The notes under the pieces are model-generated. The model did no database searches. It had not been told where the DNA came from and saw nothing but the letters and a program-made list of their open reading frames with translations. From DASSBG01 sp965651365 (GTDB lineage Bacteria > Pseudomonadota > Gammaproteobacteria > Xanthomonadales > Rhodanobacteraceae), in NCBI GenBank assembly GCA_965651365.1, contig CBFGSA010000007.1, forward strand, positions 1 to 42,428: DNA of 42,428 nucleotides, in the 5' to 3' direction. Shown here one piece after another: positions 42,339 through 42,428 of the stretch; within the stretch, counting starts at the first letter, position 1; every line of letters begins with the position of its first letter. Made by a program: the position numbers and the translations under genes.

Positions 42339-42428
42339 AGTATCTGAGCACGCGTGAAAAGGCGCAGCCGACACGTCTGTCCGACGCCTTGTCGGCCGGC
42401 TTGGCGCCGGACGGCGGTCTTTATGTGC
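42335..42428 (+). CDS. thrC: threonine synthase, 5' end only (window edge)
   Basis: ATG42335 overlaps the thrB stop (ATGA). The visible residues MKYLSTREKAQPTRLSDALS and GLAPDGGLYV match the threonine synthase N-terminus. The rest lies beyond the window. The order thrL-thrA-thrB-thrC is as in enteric bacteria. Confidence 0.92.
   Translation, partial: MKYLSTREKAQPTRLSDALSAGLAPDGGLYV

Overview
The window holds one complete Tn7-like transposon of about 32.8 kb (about 54-32890) inserted in the competence helicase gene comM, followed by ordinary chromosome. The first 53 bases encode comM (FRAPHHSASAAALVGGGS). The gene resumes at 32891 with the next part of the protein (GSNPRPGEISLAHHGILFLDELPE). 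A 5-bp target repeat, best read as GTGGC, flanks the element. The flanking genes are a CPA1 antiporter, a PlsC-like acyltransferase, arfB, an aconitase and a thrABC operon with a threonine-rich leader peptide. They point to a high-GC gammaproteobacterium, plausibly Xanthomonadales/Lysobacterales (inference, no marker gene present).

The right arm of the element (25486-32738, minus strand) is a tightly overlapping transposition operon: tnsA, tnsB, tnsC, tniQ, tnsF and a HEPN-like gene. TnsF has eight CxxC pairs and a tyrosine-recombinase-like C-terminus that has lost its catalytic residues. TnsF is the known comM selector of Tn6022-like Tn7 elements, which fits the insertion site. At the far left end, facing inward, is a tnsE homologue (about 162/207-1940), the Tn7 selector for replicating or conjugal DNA. 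One element therefore appears to carry two target pathways, with the second selector about 24 kb from the core operon. Candidate TnsB-site arrays (TTTGCA/TGCAAA repeats) lie at both ends in opposite orientation.

The cargo between them, left to right, is: a small basic protein; an orphan MbcA/ParS-type antitoxin; a dual-specificity phosphatase; a small unknown ORF; umuDC with a SRAP gene; a decayed toxin-antitoxin locus broken by a frameshift and by an IS21-like remnant; a secreted Rhs/YD-repeat polymorphic toxin with a Tox-REase-7-like nuclease tip and an overlapping HEAT-like immunity gene; a 182-bp miniature IS66 derivative; a WYL regulator divergent from a complete type I Wadjet operon (jetABCD) with a 38-bp nested palindrome between them; a three-gene unknown/XRE-ImmA/small-ORF module; and a palindromic MITE-like repeat.

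Most cargo is defence, inter-bacterial conflict or DNA-damage tolerance. Two points deserve most attention: pairing TnsE (associated with plasmid-directed transposition) with Wadjet (plasmid-cleaving) in one element, and the HEPN-like gene at the end of the tns operon.
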